Below are positions 1-10,045 of a stretch of 45,769 nucleotides of DNA, piece after piece. The stretch's first letter is position 1; each line of letters begins with the position of its first letter. The notes beneath the pieces were generated by a model. The model had not been told where the DNA came from, did no database searches, and worked only from the letters and a program-made list of their open reading frames with translations. The position numbers and the translations under genes are program-made. The DNA comes from Saprospiraceae bacterium (GTDB taxonomy: Bacteria; Bacteroidota; Bacteroidia; Chitinophagales; Saprospiraceae). The stretch is taken from positions 1 through 45,769 of the forward strand of contig JADLBE010000410.1 of NCBI GenBank assembly GCA_020847915.1, read 5' to 3'.

Positions 1-1893
1 GCACAAGTAAACCTACCCGAATATACAGCCACCGAACCTTGTGTCGGTCGGGCTCCAGGCGTAGAAGGCGACGTTTTGTACTTCGTCAGCGACCGTCCGG
101 GCAGCAAAGGAGAACGCGACATCTGGTACAGTAAAATCAACCAGGACAGCTTTGAAACCGCTGTTAATCTCACGGACATCAACACCACCGGTGATGACGT
201 GACGCCTTTTTTCCACTATCCTGCCAGCACCTTGTATTTCAGCACCACCGGCATGCGATCGCTGGGTGGTTTTGATATTTACAAAGCCATGCTGCGCAAC
301 AACCAATGGACCGAAATCGGAAACATGGGCGCTGTTCTCAATTCAGGCGCCAATGACGTGTATTACACGATGACGCCCGACAGCAAAATGGCCTTCCTTT
401 CGTCCAACCGCAATGGCGCTCAGAATCTTTCCGAAGAAGCCTGCTGTTACGATATTTTTAAGGCTGATCTGGTTCGCCCGGAAATGGTTGCCATTACCTT
501 CAACAAAACAACCGGCGACTCTTTGTTCCAAACATCCATGCGCCTGATTGAACTGAACGACGACGGCACAGTGGCGGAAGAAATTAAGGTCAATGTACCT
601 GGATCACATTTTGCATTCCCCTTGCAGCCCGGTAAAAAATACATGCTCATTGCTGAGAAGGACAAATTCGCCAGCGATACCGTTTATTTTGATACACCAA
701 GAACCATCTGGAAAGATCAAATCGTTCAAAAGTTGTACCTCGAACCTACACACGTCAAACTCATCGTACGTGTTTTGGATAAAGATACCAAAGAGCCCAT
801 TTTAGGCGCCACTTCAAAATTTGCCGAAAAAGTGCCCGGCATTGCCTTGCTTGAATTTCTGTTGGCCGTGAAAGACAACGACAACAGGTACGACTACGAC
901 CTTGATTTCGACCGCCAGTACAAAATACTTGCCTCCAAGCCTGGTTACACCACCGATTCCCTGGAAGTAACTACCACTGGTCTTTTGGGTAATGCCGTTA
1001 TTGAAAAAACGCTTTACTTGCAAAAAGGCATCAATTTTAAAGCGCTGGTATACAATTCATTGAACAACGATACCTTGCACGGTGTAACCTTCAAACTGGT
1101 TGAAGTTGAGGGTGGTAACCGCTCGTACAGCCATACTGCCGTGCACGACAACAAGTATGAAACTACGGTTTTTTACGAACGCCGTTACCGGATCATCGCT
1201 TCCAAACCCGATTTTTCTTCAGACTCGTTAGAATTTACCACAAAAGACCTGCCGCGCATCGCTTTCCAGTCGATTACGCGTGAATTGTACCTGCACCCGC
1301 TCAATTTGAGCGCCTATTTGCCCATCCAGTTGTTTTTTGACAACGACGAGCCGGACAAGCGCACATTGGCACGGTCTACTAAAAAAGAATACCGGGAATC
1401 TTATGTGACGTATTACCGTAAAAAACAGGAATTCTACGACCGTTTCATTCTTGGTTTGCCCAAAGACGAACTTGAATCAGCTTACAACAATTACGACAAC
1501 TTCTTTGAAGGTGAAATTCGTGGTGGTTGGACTCGCCTGATGACGTTCTCCGAAGTTTTGTATGAAATGTTGCAACGGGGTGATAAAATCAAAATCACCT
1601 TGCGCGGTTTCGCTTCACCACGTGCCGCAAGCAATTACAACCTGAACCTGACGGCCCGGCGCGTATCCAGCGTCATCAACCACTTCAGCATTTTCGACGG
1701 TGGTATTTACAAACCCTATGTCGAATCCGGCCAACTCATTATTGTGGAAGAACCAAACGGTGAAAAACTGGCGCCCAAAGGCATCAGTGATAAAATCAAC
1801 GAAGAACGCAACTCCATTTACAGCATACCCGCCTCGCGCGAAAGACGCGTCGAAGTCATCGGTGTTGAAGTTAGTCGCAAACCTGGCACCTAA
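1..1893 (+). CDS. PD40 (WD40-like beta-propeller) / OmpA-family C-terminal domain protein, 5' truncated by the window
   Basis: Frame 1 is open from base 1 (AQVNLPEYTATEPCVGRAPG...), so the ORF at 76 is internal. Contains PD40-like motifs (LYFVSDRPGSKGERDIWYSK, MAFLSSNRNG) and an OmpA-like C-terminus (ITLRGFASPRAASNYNLNLTARRVSSVINHF). Confidence 0.8.
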   Translation, partial: AQVNLPEYTATEPCVGRAPGVEGDVLYFVSDRPGSKGERDIWYSKINQDSFETAVNLTDINTTGDDVTPFFHYPASTLYFSTTGMRSLGGFDIYKAMLRNNQWTEIGNMGAVLNSGANDVYYTMTPDSKMAFLSSNRNGAQNLSEEACCYDIFKADLVRPEMVAITFNKTTGDSLFQTSMRLIELNDDGTVAEEIKVNVPGSHFAFPLQPGKKYMLIAEKDKFASDTVYFDTPRTIWKDQIVQKLYLEPTHVKLIVRVLDKDTKEPILGATSKFAEKVPGIALLEFLLAVKDNDNRYDYDLDFDRQYKILASKPGYTTDSLEVTTTGLLGNAVIEKTLYLQKGINFKALVYNSLNNDTLHGVTFKLVEVEGGNRSYSHTAVHDNKYETTVFYERRYRIIASKPDFSSDSLEFTTKDLPRIAFQSITRELYLHPLNLSAYLPIQLFFDNDEPDKRTLARSTKKEYRESYVTYYRKKQEFYDRFILGLPKDELESAYNNYDNFFEGEIRGGWTRLMTFSEVLYEMLQRGDKIKITLRGFASPRAASNYNLNLTARRVSSVINHFSIFDGGIYKPYVESGQLIIVEEPNGEKLAPKGISDKINEERNSIYSIPASRERRVEVIGVEVSRKPGT

Positions 1894-1973
1894 CCTGTGG
1901 ATTTTTTCTCACGCTGAAAAAGAACCACGACATGAAGATCGAAAAAACCATTGGGTCTAAAATAGTTAAAAAC

Positions 1974-4900
1974 ATGAAATACCGCTTGTTCGCTGCACTT
2001 TGGATGTTGGGGATGTTGCTGATCTTGCCACAGTTGCAAGCTCAGGGGCCCCTGAACCTCTCGTTCAACGGCGTAACGCCGACCTGCTTTTCATCCACGA
2101 ACGGCAGCGCCAATGTTCAGGTTTCCGGTGGTCAACAACCGTATACCTACCTCTGGAACAACGGACATACAAGCCCAAACAATACGGGTTTGCCTTCGGG
2201 GACGTATGCCGTGACGGTTTCTGACGCATCAGGCGCCACGTCAAGCGGTAACATTATGTTGGTTGCTCCATCAGAACTTACCGTATCGATTGCTTCGACA
2301 ACTCCCGCATGTGGCGCCAACAATGGCAGTGCTACCGCTACTGCAAGTGGCGGCGTAATGCCTTACACGTATCTCTGGTCCAATGGCAATACCGGTCCTA
2401 CCGCAATCAACCTGGCGCCCGGACAACATTCCGTAACGGTTACCGATGCCAACGCCTGCCAGCAAACACATTTTGTAACCATACCATCGCTACCAGGATT
2501 TACGGTTTCACTGATCATCAACAAAGCTGAATGTGTAGGCGTGGCAGACGGTAGCGCCATTGCCGTACCCAATCCATTGGGGCCCAGTTATACCTATGTC
2601 TGGAACCCTCCCACATCCACCACAGGCATCATCGACAGTCTAGAAGGTGGACAAACCATCTCGGTGACCGTAACCGATCCCAACACCGGATGCCAGGCTA
2701 CTGCCACCGGCGTGGTAGCATTTCACACACAAATCCAGGTCAATGTAACCGACGTTGATGTAGCCTGTGCAGGCGAACTCACCGGCAGCGCCACGGCTAC
2801 AGCAACCCATGGCAACCCTCCGTATTCGTACACGTGGACTTATCCGGACAACAGCACCGTCAACGGTCAAACCATTACCAACCTTGGTGTAGGCTCCTAC
2901 CTTGTACAAGTGGTCGACGACCATGGTTGTGAAGGTTACGGTGCTGCCGACATCAACGAAATATCCCAACTCGAAGCGGGGTTTAACTACAACATTGTTG
3001 AATGTAAAGCCGAAGGTATTCTAGTACAATTTACTGACGCGTCCAGCAACCCAACTGCTGCCATTGATTCCTGGCAATGGTTTATTGCCTGGAACAACGA
3101 TACCCTGACATCCACACTGCAAAATCCTCCTGCCTTTATTGCACCCGACAATACCACTGGTGTTGCGATCTTAACCGTTAGCTCCAACGGATGTGTAAAA
3201 ACAGTATCCGATACCTTTTATGTGACTGGTATCGTAGACGTGAATGTAGCCATTGAAGGCGGTTCAGGTTGCGACGGATTGCCGGTATTGATCAGCGTAG
3301 ACGGAAACCCAAACTACCAGTATACCTGGACACCTACGGATTTTCTGACCACAACCGATTCGCTTGATGTGGTTGTAAATCCGCCTACGTCGCAAACCTA
3401 TACCCTTGTAGTCGCCAACGGCACCTGCAAAGACACATTTCCCATAACCATAACACGCAGTAATCTGTTGCTCCAGGTGGACGATCTGGGTGCTTGCCAG
3501 ACTTCTGCCATCCTGTCGGCACAAGCGTCGAACCATCAAACCATTGTTTGGACCAATGCTGCCGGAGATACGCTCGGGACTTCACCCAATTTAAATGTTA
3601 CCGCCGGGGACAGCACCCTGTACATCGCGACCATTGCCGATGCTTTGGGCTGTACAGTGTCCGATTCCGCCTGGGTTTTTGATGCATCCATCGAAGTTTC
3701 ACTTCCTTCCATTGATTTTCCTTGTGAATCCAAACCCCTTCAGTACGGTTTGACTTTTGACGCTGATTATATTGTGAGCTACCAATGGTCGGCAAACAGT
3801 CCGCTGGTCCAGTTTGCCCCAAGCAATACTTCGGCCAATCCGTTCATCACAGCGCCCGCCGGACAATACACCATTGGTGTAGTGGTCACCAACCAGTTCA
3901 ATTGTTCCGATTCTTCCAGCATAGTTGTGGTATTCCAGGAATTGCAAGTCGTAGAACCAGGTGCTTTGCAGGTAGACAATTGCGACGGCTTGTCCGTCAC
4001 GTTTACCAACACCAGCGGTATCGGTGGCATCTGGTATTTCGGCGACGGCGATACCAGCAGTTTCAACATCGTAACCCATGATTACGCAACCTCCGGAAAT
4101 TATACGGTGATCTTTTTACCATTCGATTACCTCTGCGCAGTAGGTGATACGCTGAATGTTGTGGTAGATAGCATGCAGGCATTGACGGCTGCCATTGGCG
4201 CCGATTACATCGATTGTGCGGCCGAAGCTGAGATTCAGTTTTTGGATCAAAGCAGCCACAACAATCCCCTGGCTACATGGCAATGGACCATAGGCACCCA
4301 AACCTTTACAACCCAAAATCCAACCGTTGTATTTACGAACGAAGGCACCATTCAGGCCATCCTTGTGGTAACCGATGTTAACGGTTGCAGCAGTTCGGAT
4401 ACACTGACCGTTCAGGTAAACATCATCAACGACGCAATTTCCAATTTGCAAAGCATTTGCACCGGCAACAGTGTAGCACTCAATCCCGATACCGTTGCAG
4501 GTTATACGTATGCCTGGACAGCTACCCCACCCGACCCGACCCTCGACGCCAATGCTGCCAACCCGACGGTGACCCCGCAACAAACTACGCTTTACGTTGC
4601 AACCATCACCAATGGTGCTTGTACCGTTGTGGACAGTGTTGTGGTAGATGTTGATGATATGCAAATGATTGAACCCGGTCAATTGCTTGCCGATACCTGC
4701 AATGGCCTGGCGGTTACGTTCACCAACAACAGCGGTTTCAACGGCACCTGGTATTTCGGCGACGGCGACACCAGCACACTTAATGTGGTAACCCACGATT
4801 ACACTACTGGCGGGACCTACGCCATCGTTTTTGTTCCGTTCGACGTACTTTGTGTACAGGGTGATACATTCAACATCACTTTTGACGATATTCAGTCCGT

Positions 4901-7088
4901 CGTAGCCGGCATTGGCGCCGATTATGTGGATTGCTCGGTTGAGGCCCAAATTCAGTTTACGGATCAAAGTACACATACCGCTCCCATCGCAACCTGGATG
5001 TGGACCATCGGCACACAAACGTTCAACACACAAAATCCAACGGCGGTATTTACCACCCAGGGCACCGTACAGGCCATCCTCGTTGTAACCGATGTTAATG
5101 GTTGCCGCAGCTCGGATACCATGGCCGTTCAAATCAACATCGTCAACGATGCCATCGCCGATGCTCTGAGCATTTGCGCCGGGCAAAGCGTATCGCTCAA
5201 TCCGGACACCGTAGCAGGTTACACGTATGCCTGGACGGCCAACCCGGTTGACCCAACACTTGATGCCAACGCCGGCAACCCAACCGTTTCGCCGCAGCAG
5301 CCAACTACCTACTTCGCCACCATCACCAACGGAGCATGTACGGTTGTCGACAGCGTTGCGGTGGATGTGGATCCTTTACAAATCATCCAGGCCGGCCAGT
5401 TGCTTGCTGATACGTGCAACGGTTTGGCAGTGTTATTCACCAACAACAGCGGTTTTAACGGCACCTGGTATTTCGGCGACGGCGACACCAGCACATTAAA
5501 CGTGGTAACCCACGATTACGCAACTGGTGGAACCTACACGGTCAGCTTTATTCCATTGGAATCGTTGTGTGTTCAGGGCGACACCTTCAGCATCACGTTT
5601 GATGCCACACAGGCTATTACTGCCGGTATTGGCGCTGAATATGTGAATTGTGCCGTGAATGCGCAAATTCAGTTCTTCGATCAAAGTGCCCACACCGACC
5701 CAATCGCTACTTGGATGTGGACCATCGGTACACAGACATTCAATACCCAGAATCCGTCGGCTGTGTTCACCACAGAAGGCACCGTACAAGCTATCCTTGT
5801 GATTACCGATGTGAACGGTTGCCGCAGCATGGATACCATGGATGTTCAGATCAACATCGTCAACGATGCAATCAGCAACGAGCAATTCATTTGTGTAGGT
5901 GAAAATGTTGCACTTAACCCTGATACGGTAGCAGGCTATACGTATGTGTGGACCGCAACTCCTGCCGACCCAACGCTCGATCCCAATGCCGCCAATCCGG
6001 TGGTATCGCCCCAGCAAAACACCAGCTACACCGTAAGCATTTCCAACGGTGCCTGTACTGTACTCGATACCGTGGAAGTTCAACCCGACCTGGCGCCTCA
6101 ACTGGACCTTTCGGTTGACCAAATGGTGGTGTGCAGCGACGACTCGGTAAACATCGCCGCACAGGTCACAGGCAGCAGCAACCAGGTGTTGTGGTCGATG
6201 ACAACCGACTTCAGCAATCCATTCGCTACAGGACCAAACATCACGGTCATTCCGGTAGCAAACGGTGTGTACTATGCAATGATCGCCAACAGCGCCAACT
6301 GCTTTGACATCGATACCGTACAAATCGACAATGCCTCTTTTGAAATAGAAAATGAAATGGCGGAAAACAAGGTTTGTCTCGGAAATACCATCACCCTGAT
6401 GGTAAGCAGCGATGAGCCTAACCTGACCTTCGACTGGTCCGATCCGCTGCCCAACGATCCAACCCAGACGATTACACCCACCACCTCGTCGGTTTATGGT
6501 GTAACCGTCTCAAATCCAGATGGCTGTACAAATACGGCCACGTTTGTGGTTGATGTGGTCGATGTGACCGCTTCAGCATGGGTAACACGCGATACTTTGT
6601 TTATGCCCGGCGACACCACAACGCTTATCGGTGGCCCCGAAGACAAAAACATCACCTACAGCTGGGAGCCGGCAGGCACCGTAGACGATCCTAACCAACG
6701 GATTTCCACCGCCCGTCCGACAGAGACAACAGTGTACACACTTACCACCGAACTTGACGGTTGTTTCGACACGGCGTCGGTCATCGTACGGGTTATCAGT
6801 CAAACGTGTATTGATCCGTTCATCTTCGTTCCCAAAGCCTTTACGCCCAATGGCGACGGCGAAAACGATGTTTTCCGGGCCCGAGGTGTGGACATCGCGG
6901 AATTACACATGATCGTTTGGAACCGGTGGGGTGAAAAAGTATTCGAAACCGAAAATCCATTGGATTCATGGGATGGTATTTTCCGCGAAAACCCTGTTCC
7001 ACCCGATTCCTATGCATGGTTCCTGAAAGTTACCTGTGGCAATGGGGAATATTACGAAGCCAAGGGGGATGTTACCCTGCTGAGGTAG
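1974..7088 (+). CDS. Very large secreted protein with SprB/PKD-like repeats and a type-B T9SS (gliding motility-associated, CHU_C) C-terminal domain
   Basis: Signal peptide MKYRLFAALWMLGMLLILPQLQAQ (alternative start 1932). Repeats such as GxxPYTYLWxNG and GIWYFGDGDTSS (PKD). C-terminus FVPKAFTPNGDGENDVFRARG...WNRWGEKVFE...WDG. Confidence 0.88.
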   Translation: MKYRLFAALWMLGMLLILPQLQAQGPLNLSFNGVTPTCFSSTNGSANVQVSGGQQPYTYLWNNGHTSPNNTGLPSGTYAVTVSDASGATSSGNIMLVAPSELTVSIASTTPACGANNGSATATASGGVMPYTYLWSNGNTGPTAINLAPGQHSVTVTDANACQQTHFVTIPSLPGFTVSLIINKAECVGVADGSAIAVPNPLGPSYTYVWNPPTSTTGIIDSLEGGQTISVTVTDPNTGCQATATGVVAFHTQIQVNVTDVDVACAGELTGSATATATHGNPPYSYTWTYPDNSTVNGQTITNLGVGSYLVQVVDDHGCEGYGAADINEISQLEAGFNYNIVECKAEGILVQFTDASSNPTAAIDSWQWFIAWNNDTLTSTLQNPPAFIAPDNTTGVAILTVSSNGCVKTVSDTFYVTGIVDVNVAIEGGSGCDGLPVLISVDGNPNYQYTWTPTDFLTTTDSLDVVVNPPTSQTYTLVVANGTCKDTFPITITRSNLLLQVDDLGACQTSAILSAQASNHQTIVWTNAAGDTLGTSPNLNVTAGDSTLYIATIADALGCTVSDSAWVFDASIEVSLPSIDFPCESKPLQYGLTFDADYIVSYQWSANSPLVQFAPSNTSANPFITAPAGQYTIGVVVTNQFNCSDSSSIVVVFQELQVVEPGALQVDNCDGLSVTFTNTSGIGGIWYFGDGDTSSFNIVTHDYATSGNYTVIFLPFDYLCAVGDTLNVVVDSMQALTAAIGADYIDCAAEAEIQFLDQSSHNNPLATWQWTIGTQTFTTQNPTVVFTNEGTIQAILVVTDVNGCSSSDTLTVQVNIINDAISNLQSICTGNSVALNPDTVAGYTYAWTATPPDPTLDANAANPTVTPQQTTLYVATITNGACTVVDSVVVDVDDMQMIEPGQLLADTCNGLAVTFTNNSGFNGTWYFGDGDTSTLNVVTHDYTTGGTYAIVFVPFDVLCVQGDTFNITFDDIQSVVAGIGADYVDCSVEAQIQFTDQSTHTAPIATWMWTIGTQTFNTQNPTAVFTTQGTVQAILVVTDVNGCRSSDTMAVQINIVNDAIADALSICAGQSVSLNPDTVAGYTYAWTANPVDPTLDANAGNPTVSPQQPTTYFATITNGACTVVDSVAVDVDPLQIIQAGQLLADTCNGLAVLFTNNSGFNGTWYFGDGDTSTLNVVTHDYATGGTYTVSFIPLESLCVQGDTFSITFDATQAITAGIGAEYVNCAVNAQIQFFDQSAHTDPIATWMWTIGTQTFNTQNPSAVFTTEGTVQAILVITDVNGCRSMDTMDVQINIVNDAISNEQFICVGENVALNPDTVAGYTYVWTATPADPTLDPNAANPVVSPQQNTSYTVSISNGACTVLDTVEVQPDLAPQLDLSVDQMVVCSDDSVNIAAQVTGSSNQVLWSMTTDFSNPFATGPNITVIPVANGVYYAMIANSANCFDIDTVQIDNASFEIENEMAENKVCLGNTITLMVSSDEPNLTFDWSDPLPNDPTQTITPTTSSVYGVTVSNPDGCTNTATFVVDVVDVTASAWVTRDTLFMPGDTTTLIGGPEDKNITYSWEPAGTVDDPNQRISTARPTETTVYTLTTELDGCFDTASVIVRVISQTCIDPFIFVPKAFTPNGDGENDVFRARGVDIAELHMIVWNRWGEKVFETENPLDSWDGIFRENPVPPDSYAWFLKVTCGNGEYYEAKGDVTLLR
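3954..6104 (+). repeat. Three in-frame tandem repeats of exactly 717 bp (239 codons) in the giant T9SS protein
   Basis: Equivalent codons start at 3954 (EPGALQVDNCDGL), 4671 (EPGQLLADTCNGL) and 5388 (QAGQLLADTCNGL). Spacing is 717 nt both times. Confidence 0.9.
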
Positions 7089-7096
7089 GGCAATCC

Positions 7097-7170
7097 ACCT
7101 AAAAAAGTAAGCCCCCGTCAAGTTGAAATTGTGAGCAATTTCAACTTGACGGGGGCTTACTTTTTTAGGT
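7097..7170. terminator. Bidirectional intrinsic terminator, perfect 34-bp inverted repeat with a 6-nt loop
   Basis: acctaaaaaagtaagcccccgtcaagttgaaatt - gtgagc - exact reverse complement. Lies between convergent genes, with A-tract and T-tract flanks. Confidence 0.9.
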
Positions 7171-7175
7171 ATCAA

Positions 7176-7532
7176 TCAAAGCGCTTCCAATGCTTGGCGT
7201 TCGGCTTTTTTCAAACTTTTAACAACGAGGTCGTACGACATGTCAATCAGTCGTCGAAGCAGATTGTCATCGAGCGTTCCATCAAAAGTTACGGTGTTCC
7301 AGTGTTTTTTATTCATGTGGTATCCCGGCTGTATGTCTTCATAACGTTCACGAAGTTCGATGGCTTCCTCCGGATCACATTTCAATGCAACGGTAAAAGT
7401 TTCGGAATCAAGTCCGGTGATGGCAAAAATTTTACCCACAACACGAAGACAAAGGGTTACTTCATCAAAAGGAAAATCCTCCGATGTTCCTTTTTTCGAC
7501 AAACAATAGGTGCGAAAAGCTTCAAGATCCAT
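7176..7532 (-). CDS. MmcQ/YjbR family DNA-binding protein
   Basis: MDLEAFRTYCLSKKGTSEDFPFDEVTLCLRVVGKIFAI...KCDPEEAIELRERYEDIQPGYHMNKKHWNTV is the typical MmcQ/YjbR pattern. Confidence 0.85.
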   Translation of the reverse strand: MDLEAFRTYCLSKKGTSEDFPFDEVTLCLRVVGKIFAITGLDSETFTVALKCDPEEAIELRERYEDIQPGYHMNKKHWNTVTFDGTLDDNLLRRLIDMSYDLVVKSLKKAERQALEAL

Positions 7533-7539
7533 CACTACA

Positions 7540-8163
7540 TTATTTTGGATTCGAGTAGGCCGCGTACAACTTCTTGTTGAACTTGTGAAGGTCTTTGGCA
7601 ATAAGAGTGTTCTGATTTAATCTAAAAATAAAACCTTTGGGTTCTACCGGTGCATTTTCAGGGGTGACGTAGTCCTTATTGCCGGCAGAAGGCATAAAAA
7701 ATGCCGGACGTACCTCCATGCCCGTTCCAAGAATGTAAAAGCGTTCAGAACCATGCACGCTTTCACCCACATCACGCACGCTGTACGCAGCAATATGTAT
7801 TTTTGAAGGCAGTGAAAGGCTGGAATCCGTTTCCATGTTTTCGTTCAGCAACACCCTTTGTCCCTGCAGCAACGCTTCGTTTTCGCTTGCATAAAAAAAG
7901 TAAACGGGACAGAAATCAAAGTTCTCCCTGAAAAGTTTTTGTACGTAACGGTTGTATTCCAGTTGCTTCCGGCGTTCCTCTTCAGCACGTTGCGATTGCC
8001 CTTGTTTTTCAAAATATTCAATCCGCTGCCTGTAGTCCATAAGACGGAAACAAATGCCGTTGGTCTTCACCGAATCAATGACCGGGCGCGGTGCATGTGG
8101 TGTTGAACAGGCCGTAACCAGCAGAACCAACGCAATGACAAGCAAAAAAGCAGGTGATTTCAT
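7540..8163 (-). CDS. Hypothetical lipoprotein
   Basis: 207 aa ORF with lipoprotein signal MKSPAFLLVIALVLLVTAC; no recognised domain. Confidence 0.65.
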   Translation of the reverse strand: MKSPAFLLVIALVLLVTACSTPHAPRPVIDSVKTNGICFRLMDYRQRIEYFEKQGQSQRAEEERRKQLEYNRYVQKLFRENFDFCPVYFFYASENEALLQGQRVLLNENMETDSSLSLPSKIHIAAYSVRDVGESVHGSERFYILGTGMEVRPAFFMPSAGNKDYVTPENAPVEPKGFIFRLNQNTLIAKDLHKFNKKLYAAYSNPK

Positions 8164-8240
8164 AGTTAAAAGCGTCTAAATCTCATCCAATCCAAATCCT
8201 TTTTTGTCATCCCAGCGAAGCGTGGGACCAAAAATCCAGG

Positions 8241-8960
8241 TCACCATTCCTGCACCATCGGATGAAGCATCAGTTCATCAATAACGACATGGTGCGGAGC
8301 ATTGATGACGTACGAAACAGCATCGGCGATGTCGTGTGGCTGAAGGTAAAGTGCCCTCTGAGGTTGTCCGGGATCACCTTCGTGAAAATAAGTATCCACC
8401 AGGCCAGGATAAATCACACTTACCTTAATGCCTTTGGAACGCACTTCGCGTCGAAGGGCTTCAAAAAAGGCATGCTGGGCGTATTTACTGGCGCAATATA
8501 GGCTGCCTTCGGCAAAAGTTCGTTTAGACACGTCGGAGGCAATACCTACGATGTGGCCTTTGCCGGCAGCTTTCATGTGGGGTAATACTGCTTTGCTCAG
8601 CAGGAACGAACCTTTCACGTTTACGTCCATCACCCGAGTCCATTCGTCTTCGGAAAAATGGTCCGCTTCTTTAAAAATTCCGATACCGGCATTGTTGATG
8701 ACGTTGTCGATGCGGCCGAAATCACGCATTGCCTGTTCAACCACTTCGTTTACCTGCTTTTCATTGGAGATATCCACGGCAAAAGACAATGCTTTACCCC
8801 CCGCCGAATCGATCTCCAATTCGAGCTCAGTGATTTCTTCGTTGTTGCGGGCAAGCAGCAGTACAAAATGGTTTTCGCGCGCCAACCGGGTAGCTACAGC
8901 CCTTCCGATGCCGCGTGATGCGCCGGAGATGATGGTAACGGGTTTGTTCATCGGGTTCAA
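8241..8960 (-). CDS. SDR-family oxidoreductase (FabG-like)
   Basis: TGxxxGIG-like motif SGASRGIGRAVA, NNAG motif, YCASKYA active site (YxxxK). Confidence 0.9.
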   Translation of the reverse strand: MNPMNKPVTIISGASRGIGRAVATRLARENHFVLLLARNNEEITELELEIDSAGGKALSFAVDISNEKQVNEVVEQAMRDFGRIDNVINNAGIGIFKEADHFSEDEWTRVMDVNVKGSFLLSKAVLPHMKAAGKGHIVGIASDVSKRTFAEGSLYCASKYAQHAFFEALRREVRSKGIKVSVIYPGLVDTYFHEGDPGQPQRALYLQPHDIADAVSYVINAPHHVVIDELMLHPMVQEW

Positions 8961-9614
8961 TTATTTAAAAAGACCATGCAATTCACCATGCACCATTTCA
9001 ATGACTTTGGCGGAATGTTCCTTGTTGTTTTGAAAATCGAGGTGGTCAACATTAACCACCAGAAGACGGCCTTCCCCGTAACCGCTGATCCAGTTGTCGT
9101 AACGTTCGTTCAGGCGTTTGAGGTAATCCAGACTGATGCTGCCTTCATAGTCGCGTCCACGGGCCTGGATGTGATCAACCAGCGTAGGTATGCTCGCCTT
9201 AAGGTAAATCATCAGATCGGGAGCTTTGATCTGAGAGACGATGGATTGAAAAAGGTGGGTATAGTTTTCAAAATCGCGGCGTTCCATAAGGCCCATGTCG
9301 GCCAGGTTGGGTGCAAAAATGAAAGCATCCTCGTAAATGGTGCGGTCTTGTACCACCGTACGGTTGCCCTGCTGAATTTTCAGCATCTGCTGGTAACGGC
9401 TTGAAAGGAAAAACACCTGAAGGTTGAACGACCAACGCTTCATGTCCATGTAGAAGTCCGACAGGTAGGGATTGTTCTGTGTGTCTTCATAATGCACATC
9501 CCAACCAAAATGGCGGGCGAGCAATTCGGTAAGCGTGGTTTTTCCTGCACCGATGTTGCCGGCGATGGCAATGTGCTTGATTACTGTCTTGTCGGAAGGC
9601 AAAGCTGAATTCAT
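8961..9614 (-). CDS. Deoxynucleoside kinase
   Basis: P-loop IAIAGNIGAGKTTLTELLA, DRTIYEDAFIFA, and RGRDYEGSISLDYLKRLNERY are typical of the dNK family. Start chosen at MNSALPSDKTVIKHIAIAG. Confidence 0.88.
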   Translation of the reverse strand: MNSALPSDKTVIKHIAIAGNIGAGKTTLTELLARHFGWDVHYEDTQNNPYLSDFYMDMKRWSFNLQVFFLSSRYQQMLKIQQGNRTVVQDRTIYEDAFIFAPNLADMGLMERRDFENYTHLFQSIVSQIKAPDLMIYLKASIPTLVDHIQARGRDYEGSISLDYLKRLNERYDNWISGYGEGRLLVVNVDHLDFQNNKEHSAKVIEMVHGELHGLFK

Positions 9615-9745
9615 TCCTGTATTTTTGTGCGCAGCGAAGGTAGGCAACGCCCGGGTTTTTACAACACACCGATGCATGGAAAACCTGCCATCCTTACCTT
9701 TCCATCGAATTTCCCCGTACGTACATCGAACCTTTTTTGGCAATC

Positions 9746-10033
9746 ATGGATACATCGCTTATTTCGAAACTTGAAAAACTGGCACGCCTCCGGTTGTCTG
9801 ACCACGAACGAAGTCAATTCGCCACCGATCTCGACCGGATTTTATCCATGATTGACACCCTGCAAAGGCTCGATACGGAAGGTATCGAACCGTTGGTCTA
9901 CCTCAACGATGCGGGTGATGTTCAACGTGATGATCGGTTGTCGGGCCTGGGCTCGCTTAATACAGAACAAGCCATGCTCAACGCACCCGATCAGGACGGC
10001 AAGTATTTCAGGGTTCCTAAAATGATTGAATAA
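9746..10033 (+). CDS. gatC: Asp-tRNA(Asn)/Glu-tRNA(Gln) amidotransferase subunit C
   Basis: MDTSLISKLEKLARLRLSDHERSQFATDLDRILSMIDTLQRLDTEGIEPL...FRVPKMIE matches the GatC pattern and length. Confidence 0.88.
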   Translation: MDTSLISKLEKLARLRLSDHERSQFATDLDRILSMIDTLQRLDTEGIEPLVYLNDAGDVQRDDRLSGLGSLNTEQAMLNAPDQDGKYFRVPKMIE

Positions 10034-10045
10034 CAACTCAGCAAC

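Noticed and set aside
4116-5186. 356 aa minus-strand ORF in the repeat region of the giant T9SS protein
   Set aside because: Antisense reading of the 717-bp repeats; internal repetition merely mirrors the sense frame.
5496-6323. 275 aa minus-strand ORF opposite the giant T9SS gene
   Set aside because: Antisense shadow ORF; same repeat-mirroring translation.
8205-8229. Small hairpin catcccagcgaagcgtgggacc between the lipoprotein and SDR genes
   Set aside because: Only a ~5 bp stem is clear. It resembles widespread intergenic hairpin repeats, and I could not support a specific element or terminator call.
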